Shown: positions 1 to 11,335, counted from the stretch's first letter. The stretch is 64,000 nucleotides of DNA from Tyto alba (GCF_018691265.1 NW_024881301.1:13142752-13206751), one strand, 5' to 3'. The notes: a model not told the origin generated them from the sequence alone. Program-made: numbers and translations.

Positions 1-200
1 TCAAAGACTGATCCCCACTTGAAAAACCTTAGGAAATGGAGGCCCTCACTCATCCTTATTTTCTAAGAAGCTTCTGTTGGCTTCGGACAGGCCGGAGATA
101 GGGGCTTCTGCAAGGGAGGTATCCTCGGGCTCCCCGCACTGAGACAGAGCCCGATGCTGAGGGCAACCCCGCTCCCCTGACAAGCGAGAGCACCCACAAG
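1..200. other. Upstream flank of NAPG, no gene seen
   Basis: No open frame here resembles a known protein. The left edge is moderately AT-rich and grades into the GC-rich NAPG promoter from about position 200. In mammals the next gene on this side is APCDD1, but nothing of it is visible here. Confidence 0.5.
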
Positions 201-422
201 GCTGCCGGGGAAGGACCGGGACATCTTCCGCCTTTAAAAGCCCCGGCCCGCCGCGGCGGCCGCGCCTGCGCGGTGAGGAGGCGACGGGCCGAGCCCCGCC
301 CCTCGGCGCCCCCTGAGCCTTGCGGCGCTCCGTAGCGGGAGCGCGGTGGGGAGGAGGAAGAAGAAGAAGAAGAAGAGTAGGAGGCGGCGAGAGCCCACGG
401 GCAGGCTCGCCGCGCTGGTGGG

Positions 423-478
423 ATGGCGGCGCAGAAGATTAACGAGGCGCTCGAGCACATCGCTAAAGCGGAGAAATA
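423..478 (+). CDS. NAPG: NAPG coding exon 1 (residues 1-18, first two bases of 19)
   Basis: It starts at ATGGCGGCG and ends ...GAGAAATA before the donor GTGAGC. The split Tyr codon (TA|T) is completed by exon 2. Confidence 0.95.
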
Positions 479-3400
479 GTGAGCGGAGGGGAGGGAGGGA
501 GACCGGCCGGCCGGCCGGCAGGTGGGGGAAGCTGGCCAGCGGGTGCTGCGGCTGCCAGCTCAGCGCCCGGGCTGCTAGGCCCGCTCGCCCCATGGTGGCG
601 GCGTATCGCCTCCTGCTCGATCGGGGCTCCGCGGGCCGCGCCGCTTGCCGCCGCAGTGTCTGAGCCCTGGGGCTGCTGTCCTCTGGCTTACCGCGGCGGC
701 TCGGCGCCCTTTCCTCGTCCCTGGGCCTTGGCGGGCGGAGGGATATTCTCGGGAGTTGTAGTTCCTGCTAGCGCCTGCGCTGGGAGGGGGGACACATCGG
801 GTGAACTACAGCTCCCATGATGCCCTGCGCGGAGCCGTGGGGAGGGGGCGGCCTGTGGGGAGGTGATGGCTTCCCCGGGGGGGCGAGGGGGGACCAGTGT
901 GCCGGGGGAACGGTGTGCCGGGTGACGGGACCTCGGGGGAAGGGCAGGGAGGTGCGGGACTGCGGGAGGCCGGCGCGGAGGGAGTAGGAGGACATGGCTG
1001 CTTGGCTCCATTTCTGCCTCGATGGCCCTTCCCTACAGGAGGTGCTAAAGGGCACCCTTCCTCCCCAGACTGGGAGAATAAAGCAGCCCTAAAACGAAAA
1101 AGTTGTGTCGGTGAAGCTGTATGTCTCGGGGGCCTGGAGCCTGAGCAGTTTCCTTAAGGGCCATGTAGCCTTTGTTGCTCTGACCCTACCTGGAAAGCAA
1201 AGGGAGCCACTTCTGCTAAAGTCAGTGGGAGAAAAGAGTTGTGGGGATTGTGGTGAATAAAACAGTTTAACTTTGCTGACATGGTGTGTTTTCTGCGTAG
1301 GAGAAATGTGTGATAGTTTCTTTTTAGATGGCCTCAAATACCTGTGCTGACATTTAGCTTAGAGGGCTTAACATCTGCATGTGGTAGTCTTTTAATGTAT
1401 ATTTTAACACTCAGTATAGCCATTTTGCTTATGAGTCTCAATTTCACAGACTACAATATAGTAATAGAGCTGACCAATCCAAAGATGCTATAATTTTAGT
1501 AAGAATAATGTCAGACCATTCAGAAGACATGGATCAAATGTATAGACTGTGATAGAGACCTCCTCAGAATAAAAAAAAAAAATCTGTACCAGAGTATTTT
1601 ACTCAAATTACTTGACCAAAAGTGACTTTTGGTGAAACTAATTTTAAGCTAATCCTGGAAAACATTTTAAATAAAAGGCACCTAAATCTCAAATTGTGTG
1701 TAAACTGAAGTGTTGTGTCTTCCAGCTTGATGCATTTGAGACTTTGGCTGTGATAAAAATAACACAATATAAAGGCTTCCTTTAGAGTTACATACTGTGA
1801 TTTTTGTCCAAGTAAGACAACAAAGTCAACGTAGAGTCTATATTCAACTGACTTTCCAAATTAAGCATGTATTGCATCTGAAGCATCTGCCCACAACAAA
1901 TATGGAAGTGGACTCTAGAGTTATGGTCATTTTTATATTAGTTCTAGAAGTGAGGAAGTCATAATACTGAAATGCACATTGCCTGATGGCTCACCTTCTT
2001 TTGCAATGTATATTTTTTCCTATATATATCTTTGTGTGTGGCACCATTTAGTGTCATAATCTATTGTAGATGTATAACTGACATATGAGGCTTTGTCTTT
2101 TTGTTGCTAAGTAAATTCTTTCATTTGTATATGCAGTGGAGAGTCTTTGATTCTCAGCAGCAAAAGCTTGCTGTGCAGGAACGCTGGAAACTTTGTGATG
2201 TGTAATAAAAAAATACCATCAGGTGTTGTGGTATTAAAAATATCGAGATAACGTGTTGGTGTAGGTGAAAGTATCTTCTGTTGACTTCTTACTGTTGAGA
2301 AGCTGGACTTGTAAAGACTCTGGGGACAGTAGAGGCATGTTAGGGTGAGGCATGTAACTGTGGGAGATCGTTGCGGTGCTTTGTGCAGTTCCTAACAATG
2401 CAATTACTCCTTTTCAGATGTAGTCTAAAGTTTAAATATACCTGTTTGAAGGTAAACCATACAATCTTTATTGTTAATAGGCCTCTCTTGCATTTTAGTC
2501 TGAAAACTGGATTCTTAAAGTGGAAACCAGATTATGACAGTGCAGCTACGGAATATGGGAAGGCAGGTATGTATGGCTGTAAATATGGGCATATACTTTA
2601 TGGTTTCAAAGTATTCCTTAGGCTGAAGCCCTGATTCTATTTACATTTTACATGTTTTCAGTACATTGCTCTGTAAGAATAACTGTTGTGAAGACAAAGT
2701 AAGCTGAAACCACAAAAAAAGTACTCTTCGTAGCACTGTAAAATAAAATTCAGATTGTACTTGGAGATCTAGAACAGTTGTCAGAACAGTTTTGTGTTTT
2801 GTTTTGGTTTTTTTTTTCAGGCTTACAACTTCTACTTTGTATATTATTGCATATGATAAAAACAAAGCTTTTATTCTTTCACTTGTCCACCCCTAAATCC
2901 TATGACTACATACAGAGCAACAAATCTTCAAGTTGGTTTTAAAACTTTGCTTTTTCATCATCTTATGAAGTATGTCCTGATAAAGATTGTCTCACTAAGA
3001 TAGAGGGATGCTGCCAGGTGTTTGCTAGGCATAGTAAGATCTCTTTCCGCCTTTTTTTCCACTGCAAGTGTCACACAATATAAAATTCTTACTAGCTGAT
3101 TCCTTTTTGCTCTCAGTAATTTAATGTGGATTTTTGACTTCTTATGCTAGGCATTCCTACTCATTCATTTAAGCCTGAAGAAAAAAAAAAACAAACGCGG
3201 AAGAGCAACTGGAGCATTTATAAAGTGAAATTTATTTTAAATCCTCCTTTAATATCCTGTCAGTCTAATGGAGATAGAAATACGCATTTGTGCCTTGTAG
3301 TGGTTGTGTCAAGGAAGTTGTTACAGGTATACTTTGTTGATGGTACACTTCTATTCTTGTCATACTGATTTTGTATAACTTCTATGCACATGCATTCCTG

Positions 3401-6400
3401 CAGCTCTGTAATTGAAATACAAAATGAGTTAGTTCCAAAATCCAGCTCAGCATATTATGCACAATATGTGGTATGGAAGTGTTGACAGTAAGTGTTTTTA
3501 ATGATAACTGAATGAAGCGGAGAGGCCTGTTATGGGATTTTTTGGAAGATCTTGGTAAACTGTAACTATTCATTTAAAGAATCTGTTTGTATCTTTAGGT
3601 GGCTAAATTCTTGAGCAGGAGTGGTGGAAAAAGGAAAATGTCAAGCTGTAACTAAGAACTTTATTTTATTTCTTTCAGCTGTTGCTTTTAAGAATGCCAA
3701 GCAGTTTGACCAGGCACGGGAAGCCTGTTTACGGGAAGCTGAGGCCCATGAAAACAATAAAGCGTATCTTTTTTCATTGATTTTCATTGTTCTTTTTTCC
3801 CCAAGAAGCTGACTAGTTGCTACGTAGAATGGGGTAATGGGGGGTTAGTAGAAGATGCATTTAGTATTTTTGTGCATTTTGTCAATCTAACAAAATTGTC
3901 TTTTAAAAGACTTTCTGTGTGCTCTGAGTAGGAAAACTAAAGAACTCTTTTGGTTAGCAAATCTGTGTTGTTTCCAATAACGTCTGGACTGATAGGGGGC
4001 TGACCAGTGTCTGAGATGTCAAGGTACTGTTTCAGAAATTATTATATTTTTCTAAAATGCCTACAAATGGATAATATAAACTAAATGCAACTCTGACATT
4101 ATTACAGTACTTGTAGTAGTAGTAGTTAGTAACCACGAACGTATTTTAAATAAATGTGCTTTTTACAACTTTACATGCTGTTATACTTTGGTATGTTGCA
4201 TTTATTCTGTTCTTAGAAGCACTTATTGACGCCTTGCTTGCAAATGTAGTAGGTTCAATTTGTATTTATGGGATTCCTTGCTTTGAAGCTAGTACTTGTG
4301 TAAGATGTTGTACATCAGTAATTTTTCTGCATTATATTTTTGTGGCTTTTGTCCTTGACTTGCACAATGTTACTTCCAGTCTCTTCCATGCTGCCAAGTA
4401 AGTACAGAAGCACTGAGTAATCTGAAACAAATTTTCTAACATATGGTACAAGCATGAACTATCATTTTGATCTCACTGTAGTAAATGGTATGGTTCAAGT
4501 GATTTTGCTGTTTCAAAATCAGTTTAATGGAAGTGCTGGCTAGCAAAGTCTGAAAACCTGCAATGACCATCTGGAGAAATTACGATTTTGACATTCTTCA
4601 GCACCTTTTGATATCAAGTATGTTTTCTTATATGAACTTTTTGTAATTTTGAAATTCTACACATTATAGTTCATGTTGAGCTTATTCGTGTAAATTCATG
4701 TTAAGCTTATAAAGATGTTTTTTATTAAAGAGTACTTTAGAACAAGCAGATCATGATAAATAATCCACATATTGCCCTAGGTCAGATCATGAAAACAGAT
4801 TTTCAGTGGTGTCTGTAGTTGAAATACTTAATTTGTGGAAGATAATGGTACACATGCTTTGTCTCATTAAGTGAAACGCTTGAAACGTCTTCAAAGCATT
4901 AAATATTAAGTGATAGCTAATGCATGTTAACTTTTGCTGCGTAAATACAGCTTGCTGAAATACACTCTATCTAACTAAATTGTAATTTTATTCTCTGCAG
5001 AGCTTATGAACAAGCTGGCATGATGCTAAAGGTACTTTTGTTTACTAGCTTTTAATAAAAAGTTCTATTTTGTAGTGAAGAATACTGTGCACTCGACCAC
5101 TTTACAAATATATGTAAGCAAATTGCTTATTGAAGTGATATTTTTCCACTGACTTATAGTCCCCACCAATACCCTCAGTAGGTTAGGGAAGTGACATTTG
5201 TAATTGCAGGGAAAAAACAGTTTTCCTTTTGTAGAAGGAAAGGTGAGGGCCTCATGTCAGAGGGTAACAGAAGAGCGGTGCTGCTTCTGCTCTAAAAAAA
5301 ATTCATGCCTTAACAAGAAAGTGTGGTACTTAAAGTGAATTCCGTGGAATGGAATTGGTGGTCAACTCTCACTAGCTCCACAAGTTTGTAAACAAAAATT
5401 AGAATCTAAATAAATGAGGTATTACAGTTTGCTTTGATTTGTTTCATTGTACATAAGCGCAATTCCTGACAGCAACATCCCTCTGACTGTTGCTTTGCAG
5501 GAGATGCAGAGACTCCCTGAGGCAGTTCAGCTGATCGAGAAAGCCAGTATGATGTACCTGGAGAATGGGACACCAGATACAGCAGCTATTGCACTGGAAC
5601 GGGCTGGAAAGTAAGTCTGTGGTATTGGTGGGTGAATGCATGCAGGGCATGGGTACGTCTTTGGTTTTCTTTCTTGTCTTTTTGATGCTTTTAGGTGAAA
5701 AATACTTTATTTCATCTGAAGAGAAATTATTTATGTTTATTACAGATTAATAGAAAATGTGAGCCCAGAGAAAGCTGTGCAGCTCTATCAGCAAGCAGCG
5801 TCAGTGTTTGAGGTAAGTTGGTGTTTTTTAGGCTGTGGGGTTTTTTTTGTTGTTTGTGTTTTTATTTTTGTTTGTTTGGTTTTTTTTGGTGGGGTTTTTT
5901 TGTTTGTTTTTGTTTTTTTGTTTTTTTTTTCTTTTTCTTCCCCTCCAACCCCACCAGCAAAGACATTTTCAGTCCTAGAAATTATACGAAGATGAACGAG
6001 TTGGTGTTTGGGGTCAGCTATAAAGTTAAGAAAAAACCTAAATTCTAAATTAATTTTCCTTCCTTTCATATCAGTGGCTGAGTAATGAAGCTGAAGGCTT
6101 CTTATGCTGTGGAGAAGGAGATTATAAAAGTTAGGAGTCAGTTTGCTTCGCCTTTTTCTCAGTTTGGGACCCGACTGAATCTGAATTTCATACATTGTCA
6201 AGTTTTCTGCCTCTTGTGCAGCCCAGAGAGTAGGGAACATGGCTGCTGTTAAGTCCTGGAGCCTAAAATAGTTTGAAATCCTTGAAGGCACAAAAGGATT
6301 TGCCTGATGGTCTACCCACCCCATGAGCAGATTATTTACCTTTTTGCTGCCAACTTTGGTGTATTTCTATATCATCAGTTGTCACGTGTTCCTAGATAAG

Positions 6401-9400
6401 CACGTTTGCGTTGATGTTACTTTGTTCTGTAGATCTGTACGGCAGCTGGCTGTGGGACTTGGATACACCAATACTCTTCAGGTTTCCCTTGAGCATATGA
6501 ACTGCTGATACAATCATTAACAGTTGTTTTGAGTTACAGATGACGTACTTAATCTTAAGGCCTAGTGGTCTTAATTCTGGGCAAATGAAGTAGGAATGTG
6601 TGATTTCTTTTTGTTATTCTCTAGAATGAAGAACGTTTACGGCAAGCATTAGAAATGCTAGGGAAGGCATCAAGACTTCTAGTCAGAGGACGCAGGTATA
6701 GGTTTATGCCTTTGTTTTTTTAAATGTAACTGAATCTTTAATAGTGACTTTTTTTTTAATTATTTTATTTTTCTCCTTACTGTTGTTGGGTTTATATGCT
6801 ATTACTTAATTCTTCTTTGAGTCGCACTTCAAACTAATACTCGGTTTCTGTGGGATATGCCATATTCATCCAGGAGCCACCTGCTTTGTGTTCTAGGATG
6901 GGAGAACGTGGGCTTTAAGGCTTTGTTTCCTTTATGTTTGTTGAATAGCTAGAAAGCACATACACCAGTTTTCATTAATTCTTAAACTACTTCAGGAACT
7001 TTCTGGGGTTTTTTTGTTTTGTTTTGTTTTCTTCCTGCACTAATATGTAGAAAGTATTTGAAAATCTTTCATAGCTATGGAATGTAAAGGAGGGGGATTA
7101 GCTGACTAACCTGACGAAAGAAATCTGTTGGCAGCAGTCTAATTCTCAACTTCTTAAAGAAGAGTGTATCTTGGAGTCTCAGTGGGAATTTATTTTGTTA
7201 ATTGCTAACACTAAACTTGAGCTGCAGTTCAGCTTAGACTTGCTTCACTGAAACAGGTAGATCCTTTAAGAAATTGTCTGGGTTTCTAAGTCTAATTTTA
7301 AGACACTATTTCACTGCAGTTGTAGTCAGAAAATAAAATTTACAAAGTAACTTGAAAGTCTATGAAAGCAAATCAACGTAGCTTGAGAACATCTGGAAGA
7401 CTTGGTTGCTCTGCTGCTTTGTAGCTCATGTGCTATTGCTAATTTCTAGAAGTTTCATGTAATGATTAAAAGAATATAAAGAATATTCAAACTCAAGACC
7501 AGTTACTATGACTTCGTATTGATAGCTCATGGATATCAGACTGATACAGTAGCTTATAGTAGCCTCATGACATACAGAAATGTGTTAAGCTATGTAACAA
7601 GGCATTCATCTTGTACAATATGATGAAAAATTAGGTTTATCTGAATGAATAGTAGAGATGTTCTTAGTCTGCAGGTATACAAAAGGAATTGCTGATTATA
7701 TATTTCTTTAGCTACTCTGTTAGTAAGATCTACTGCTGATTTTTACTTGTGTTGCTTTTTATTCCCGTTGACTTGCCAGTAAACACTTTGTAATTAGCCT
7801 CGGATTCATTATGCTTTATTCCTGGCACTGATACTCCTAACTTTTTTTTTGTTGTTTTTTTTTTTTTAGATTAGATGAGGCTGCATTGTCTCTTCAAAAG
7901 GAAAAAAGTATTTATAAGGAAATTGAAAATTACCCAACATGCTATAAGGTAAATTCTAAGAGACGGTTTCTGATAGCTCATTTCAGGTTTTTTGGGGTAA
8001 CTAATAACAACTGACATCTGACTGACAATATGTATCTCTAGGTTCAGGGATACATTTTTTGCTAAATGATGAGAATTTGTGGTTGTGCTTGTTTTCCCAA
8101 CTTCTAACTGTTTTTTTCACTACTATGAAGTTGAAGATAAGACGCTGTTATCTACAGAAGCTGTCAAAAGCAATAAGCACATCAAAGATAAAGATATTAT
8201 CAAAAACAACAAACCACAAATGCTGTTACTTGGTGCAACAGTTCATTTCAATGTTATAGGAGACAATCTGTTTCATACCAGCTGAGGATGTGGCTTACTG
8301 TTTTTTCACTATAATTGTTCTGACTTTGTGTCAGTATTTTAGACTTATTGCCAATCGTAATGACCTTTTTCATGCTAAATATTAGCAATCCAGTGTTTTT
8401 TCTCATATTTTACTGTTAATTTATAAAGAATTGTCAGGTTTTGGTTTTTGTTTTTTTGTTTTTTTTTTTTCTTTAGAAAACTATTGCTCAAGTCTTAGTT
8501 CATCTTCATAGAAATGATTATGTTGCTGCAGAAAGATGTGTGAGGGAAAGCTATAGGTAAGTCTACTTTATGTCCTATAATTTTAAACTGACAATTACAA
8601 TAACGTAGATCTATTCTTATGAAAGAGCAGAGGAAACACTGTCTGTCATGAAATTTTAAGCCTGTACTTCTGTTGATTTTACAGTACATTCCCTATTACA
8701 TAGCTACCAGGAATTTTTTTCATTCTTAACAGATTTAGCTTTAATTAGCATGATGATTCTTCTTAATGAACTTGAAATAAAAGGTTAGTCATAAAGAAGT
8801 AGTTATGTACAACAGGTGAAATTAGATGGAAATTAGAGGTTCTTCCCTTTTTTTTTTTTTTTTGTTAAAAGCTGAGCAGAATACTGTTATGACTGGGATT
8901 CTTGTCTTACTGATATTCTTTGGGTTGTGTCTTTTTCAAATGGAACAGAGATGGATGAGACATTGTAAACAAGTATTTAGGATTAAAAGTGGGTATTTCT
9001 GGATGTTGCTAACTGAATTTTAATTTTTTCAGAATCTTTTTACCATGTCATGTGTGGAGGCCCTTAAAAAGTTGAAATTCTACTTGTTGCTACCATATTT
9101 TATTATAGTTTGAGGATGGAAGTACAGAATACAGTCTTAAAATGCACAATAGCAGCATCCCAGTATAATCAATTAAACTATCCGGTATGGTGATTAGATT
9201 GAGGGAAAAAAAATCTAAATGTTTTTGTTAAAGAAAATTTTGCAGCCTGTGAATTACTACATTTCTGGCTATGTTGATCTAGGAGATCTTACCCTTGTCA
9301 TACATTGGAAGAAGAAAAGCAAGATTTCTAGAGAGATAATTTAGGAAGCAGAAAGTAGTCCAGTTGAATACATTGAAATGAAGAGGGCATTCTTTACATA

Positions 9401-11335
9401 TGCAGGAGAAAAGTCTGGTGTCAAAATCTGGATTAGTGTTTAACTGACATTCCAGAGGCTTTCCCAGCAACTCTACATTTCAGCTTTCATTAGGACTTCA
9501 GTAACAAAATACTGAAACAACATATTTTTACTTAAACTGTGTTTTAGAGAAATGACTTGAACATATGTGTAAGTTAAGTTGTACTTTAGAGAGAATTTTT
9601 CAAGATCAGCCTTTAAACATCTTGCTCATATTTTCCAGTTCTTCAGTTTGTATTTTACGTATAGAAACTCATTACAGAATTTTTCTGTATGTAAAGTGGA
9701 GGAAGAGTTTATTGACTAGTCAGGAAAAATTGAAAAATTCTGATATTCCTTTTGTCTTGACTATGATTGTGGTCTTATTCTCAGCATGCAAAGTAATGTT
9801 GCTGAAACTTTAATTTTATGGAGATGATCCACGTACCTGGAGAAATGAAAGTGGTTATAGGTAGCTTTGTGGAATAAGCAGTCCATCAGATTCTTAAAAG
9901 CTGCTTGCTCTTCTGCTACTAATCAGCAGCATTTAAAGATAGAATAGCTGAGTGTCAAGTAGATTACTGAAATGCCCTAAATGACCTCTGAATTTCCTTC
10001 AGTATACCAGGATTTAATGGAAGTGAAGATTGCGCAGCACTAGAGCAGCTTTTAGAAGGGTATGACCAGCAAGATCAGGATCAAGTTTCTGAAGTTTGTA
10101 ATTTGCCACTCTTCAAATACATGGACAATGATGTAAGTAGGCAGTGCTTAATGGATTTTTTTTTTCTTATCCTTTTGTTTGTTCAGGTTGAGATACTTTT
10201 TTCTAGTAGAGGAAAATACAAAGAGCAGGGTCCACATATTTATTGTGTCTTGCTCTGTTATCGTACCCTGTGCCTGTGAACTTTATGTGTTCTTTTACTT
10301 TGCTGCTTGCCAATGTAAACTCCCATGTCATTGTTCCTTTCAGATGATAGGAAGGCTTAGGTGAAAGAGCAGTTTTTTATGAATTTGCTGAGTTTGACAA
10401 GTTGACCAAAATTCAGTTCCCTTCTGCTTAATTCCTTAGGGGCCAGAACGGTTTGCTGCTTACGCTTTATCTCAGAAATACCATAGAGCTGATATGAGTG
10501 CATAAACATTACAGAATATGATGCCTATGGGATGGCATTTTTGAATTTTATTTTTTTAGCGCTTATTCCTTAGCAACGTACTAATTAGTGGGAGATTTTT
10601 TTTTTAATTTTAAGAAAGTACTTATGTGTCACGTGTGTCCCCTCCCCCTTCCATTTATGATTTTTTTAAGTTATACTTGTAAATTGTAGGAAGTAGAAGG
10701 ATAGGAAATCTAAAATAAAAGAGACATCCTTTATGTCAAACTTAGTAAGAGTATTGACCGATTTTACTTTTTTAATATGTTGATTAGTAAAAATTAAGGT
10801 ACTAGTCTTACTGAAAAACACTGGTAAGACTTTTTACTTGAGCTATTACTAGATAACATATACAAAGCTGCATACTGAAAAGATATTTTTTGTATGTAAA
10901 GTTTCAACCACAGAAGCTGTAGGATGTGGCCAAATTACTCTATAATAAGCAGTATCAACACAGATCTTGCATCCCATTCTGAGAGTGTTTGCGACAGAAA
11001 AAATGAACCAATGTTAGACTTATTCTAAGATAGAAGAATATACTCTGAAAGCAGCATCAATCTGTTTCTGTACTGAATGTTACCTGCTTGTTTGTTGTCA
11101 ACATTAGTCAATTCTATGCAGTGCAATTAAAAAAGATTTTACTTCTGTGATAGTACAGAAATTAAACTTGCTTTGTTATTGTCAGTATGCCAAGCTTGGT
11201 CTCACCCTGGTGGTCCCAGGAGGTGGAATCAAGAAGAAATCCCCAAACGCTGCACAAGACAAAGCAAGAGGACCGGCTGCAGTGGGGTCTCATGCTGATG
11301 AGGAAGAGGATGAATATTCTGGTGGATTATGCTAG
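423..11335 (+). CDS. NAPG: Gamma-soluble NSF attachment protein (gamma-SNAP), complete, 12 exons
   Basis: NAPG encodes a cytosolic adaptor that recruits the ATPase NSF to SNARE complexes so they can be disassembled after membrane fusion. Coding exons: 423-478, 2499-2566, 3679-3763, 4380-4397, 5001-5031, 5501-5610, 5746-5812, 6625-6695, 7870-7948, 8477-8556, 10003-10132, 11186-11335. They join in phase to 314 codons plus TAG. The product starts MAAQKINEALEHIAKAEK, contains the family hallmarks TGFLKWKPDYDSA, NGTPDTAA, ENYPTCYK and YDQQDQDQ, and ends in an acidic tail EEEDEYSGGLC. It follows human gamma-SNAP (312 residues) almost throughout. The main difference is a rewritten, two-residue-longer linker just before the acidic tail. 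The fold is expected to be a superhelix of TPR-like helical hairpins. The ATG has G at -3 and +4. All introns are GT-AG. The gene is tail to tail with PIEZO2. Confidence 0.97.
751..762 (-). promoter_or_regulatory. ZNF143/GFY-like ACTACA motif, reverse orientation
   Basis: On the - strand the bases read ACTACAACTCCC, the core of the ACTACAnnTCCC promoter element bound by ZNF143/THAP11-type factors. It lies in the island portion of intron 1. Function is inferred from the motif only. Confidence 0.5.
805..829 (+). promoter_or_regulatory. Extended ZNF143/GFY-Staf-like motif
   Basis: The site starts ACTACAGCTCCC and continues through ATGATGCCCTGCG. It therefore matches both the ACTACAnnTCCC core and most of the downstream nATGCnnnGCG half of the composite vertebrate element. 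It faces away from the sister motif at 751-762. Confidence 0.6.
2499..2566 (+). CDS. NAPG: NAPG coding exon 2 (residues 19-41, first base of 42)
   Basis: It encodes LKTGFLKWKPDYDSAATEYG and the start of the next helix. The acceptor is CATTTTAG and the donor GTATGT. Confidence 0.97.
3679..3763 (+). CDS. NAPG: NAPG coding exon 3 (residues 42-69, two bases of 70)
   Basis: It encodes VAFKNAKQFDQAREACLREA and HENNK. The acceptor is CTTTCAG. The donor GTATCTTTT is not a normal U2-type donor but matches the U12 class (see intron 3). Confidence 0.96.
3764..4379 (+). other. NAPG: NAPG intron 3, probable U12-type (minor spliceosome) GT-AG intron
   Basis: The donor GTATCTTTT differs from the U12 consensus GTATCCTTT at one base. 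Near the 3' end, TCCTTGAC at 4352-4359 matches the U12 branch-site consensus TCCTTRAC, with the presumed branch A at 4358. No AG occurs between the branch site and the acceptor (TTCCAG), and the usual long pyrimidine tract is missing. The intron is phase 2. The branch-to-acceptor distance, 21 nt, is at the long end for this class. Confidence 0.7.
4380..4397 (+). CDS. NAPG: NAPG microexon 4 (18 nt)
   Basis: It completes Ala70 and encodes LFHAA plus two bases of Lys76, reproducing the conserved ALFHAAK of gamma-SNAP. The acceptor is TTCCAG and the donor GTAAGT. Skipping it would remove six residues without a frameshift. Confidence 0.93.
5001..5031 (+). CDS. NAPG: NAPG coding exon 5 (31 nt, residues 76-86)
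   Basis: It encodes AYEQAGMMLK after the split Lys. The acceptor is TCTGCAG and the donor GTACTT. It is the second very short exon in a row. Confidence 0.95.
5501..5610 (+). CDS. NAPG: NAPG coding exon 6 (residues 87-122, two bases of 123)
   Basis: It encodes EMQRLPEAVQLIEKASMMYL followed by ENGTPDTAAIALERAG, a strongly conserved gamma-SNAP helical segment. The donor is GTAAGT. Confidence 0.97.
5746..5812 (+). CDS. NAPG: NAPG coding exon 7 (residues 123-145)
   Basis: It encodes LIENVSPEKAVQLYQQAASV and FE. The acceptor is ATTACAG and the donor GTAAGT. Confidence 0.96.
5813..6624 (+). other. NAPG: NAPG intron 7 with a T/G-rich low-complexity tract
   Basis: About 5822-5940 is almost entirely T and G (TTTGTTTG/TTTTTTGG-like), which opens artefactual long frames on both strands. 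No coding sequence is recognised in the rest of the intron. Confidence 0.8.
6625..6695 (+). CDS. NAPG: NAPG coding exon 8 (residues 146-168, two bases of 169)
   Basis: It encodes NEERLRQALEMLGKASRLLV and RGR. The acceptor is TCTCTAG and the donor GTATAG. Confidence 0.96.
7870..7948 (+). CDS. NAPG: NAPG coding exon 9 (residues 169-195)
   Basis: It encodes LDEAALSLQKEKSIYKEIEN then YPTCYK, the most recognisable gamma-SNAP block. The donor is GTAAAT. Confidence 0.97.
8477..8556 (+). CDS. NAPG: NAPG coding exon 10 (residues 196-221, two bases of 222)
   Basis: It encodes KTIAQVLVHLHRNDYVAAER and CVRESY. The acceptor is TTCTTTAG and the donor GTAAGT. Confidence 0.97.
10003..10132 (+). CDS. NAPG: NAPG coding exon 11 (residues 222-265)
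   Basis: It encodes IPGFNGSEDCAALEQLLEGY, DQQDQDQVSEVCNLPLFKYM and DND. The donor is GTAAGT. Confidence 0.97.
11186..11335 (+). CDS. NAPG: NAPG terminal coding exon 12 (residues 266-314 and TAG)
   Basis: It encodes YAKLGLTLVVPGGGIKKKSP, a variable linker, then DEEEDEYSGGLC and the stop. In SNAP proteins the C-terminal end contacts NSF. The linker differs from mammals in sequence and is two residues longer. Confidence 0.97.
   Translation, partial: YAKLGLTLVVPGGGIKKKSPNAAQDKARGPAAVGSHADEEEDEYSGGLC

Larger units (their letters stand above)
200..960 (+). promoter_or_regulatory. NAPG: CpG-island promoter of NAPG
   Basis: This is a dense block of CpG dinucleotides and G/C runs that brackets the first coding exon. 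It shows GC-box-like sequence (CCCCGCCCC near 294-302), an NRF1-like CGCGCCTGCGCG at 261-272, and no TATA box at a plausible distance, as is typical of a housekeeping CpG-island promoter. The transcription start probably lies between about 300 and 420, but it cannot be fixed from sequence. A (GAA)6 run lies at 357-374, in the presumed 5' leader. The island continues about 480 bp into intron 1, where two ACTACA-type motifs occur (annotated separately). Confidence 0.8.
479..2498 (+). other. NAPG: NAPG intron 1
   Basis: This is a 2.0-kb intron. Its first 480 bp are still CpG-island sequence; the rest is AT-rich with no recognisable gene or repeat. It ends in CATTTTAG before exon 2. Confidence 0.85.
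6696..11185 (+). other. NAPG: Sequence around NAPG exons 9-11 (introns 8 to 11)
   Basis: Apart from exons 9, 10 and 11, this is AT-rich intronic DNA. Long T tracts abut the exon 9 and exon 10 acceptors (7843-7867 and 8439-8470). No second gene, RNA gene or clear transposon is recognised. Confidence 0.75.

Noticed and set aside
5788..6324. 178-codon frame on the - strand over NAPG intron 7
   Set aside because: Most of its C-terminal third is lysine/threonine from the T/G-rich low-complexity tract, and it even covers NAPG exon 7 antisense. No domain, and no splice context.
6434..6480. Possible extra NAPG exon after CTGTAG
   Set aside because: It has an acceptor-like start, but the encoded peptide has no counterpart in gamma-SNAP, and exons 7 and 8 already join in phase without it.
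423..11335. NAPA or NAPB (alpha/beta-SNAP) as the left gene
   Set aside because: The ENYPTCYK, DQQDQDQ and EEEDEYSGGLC blocks and the synteny with PIEZO2 are specific to gamma-SNAP.
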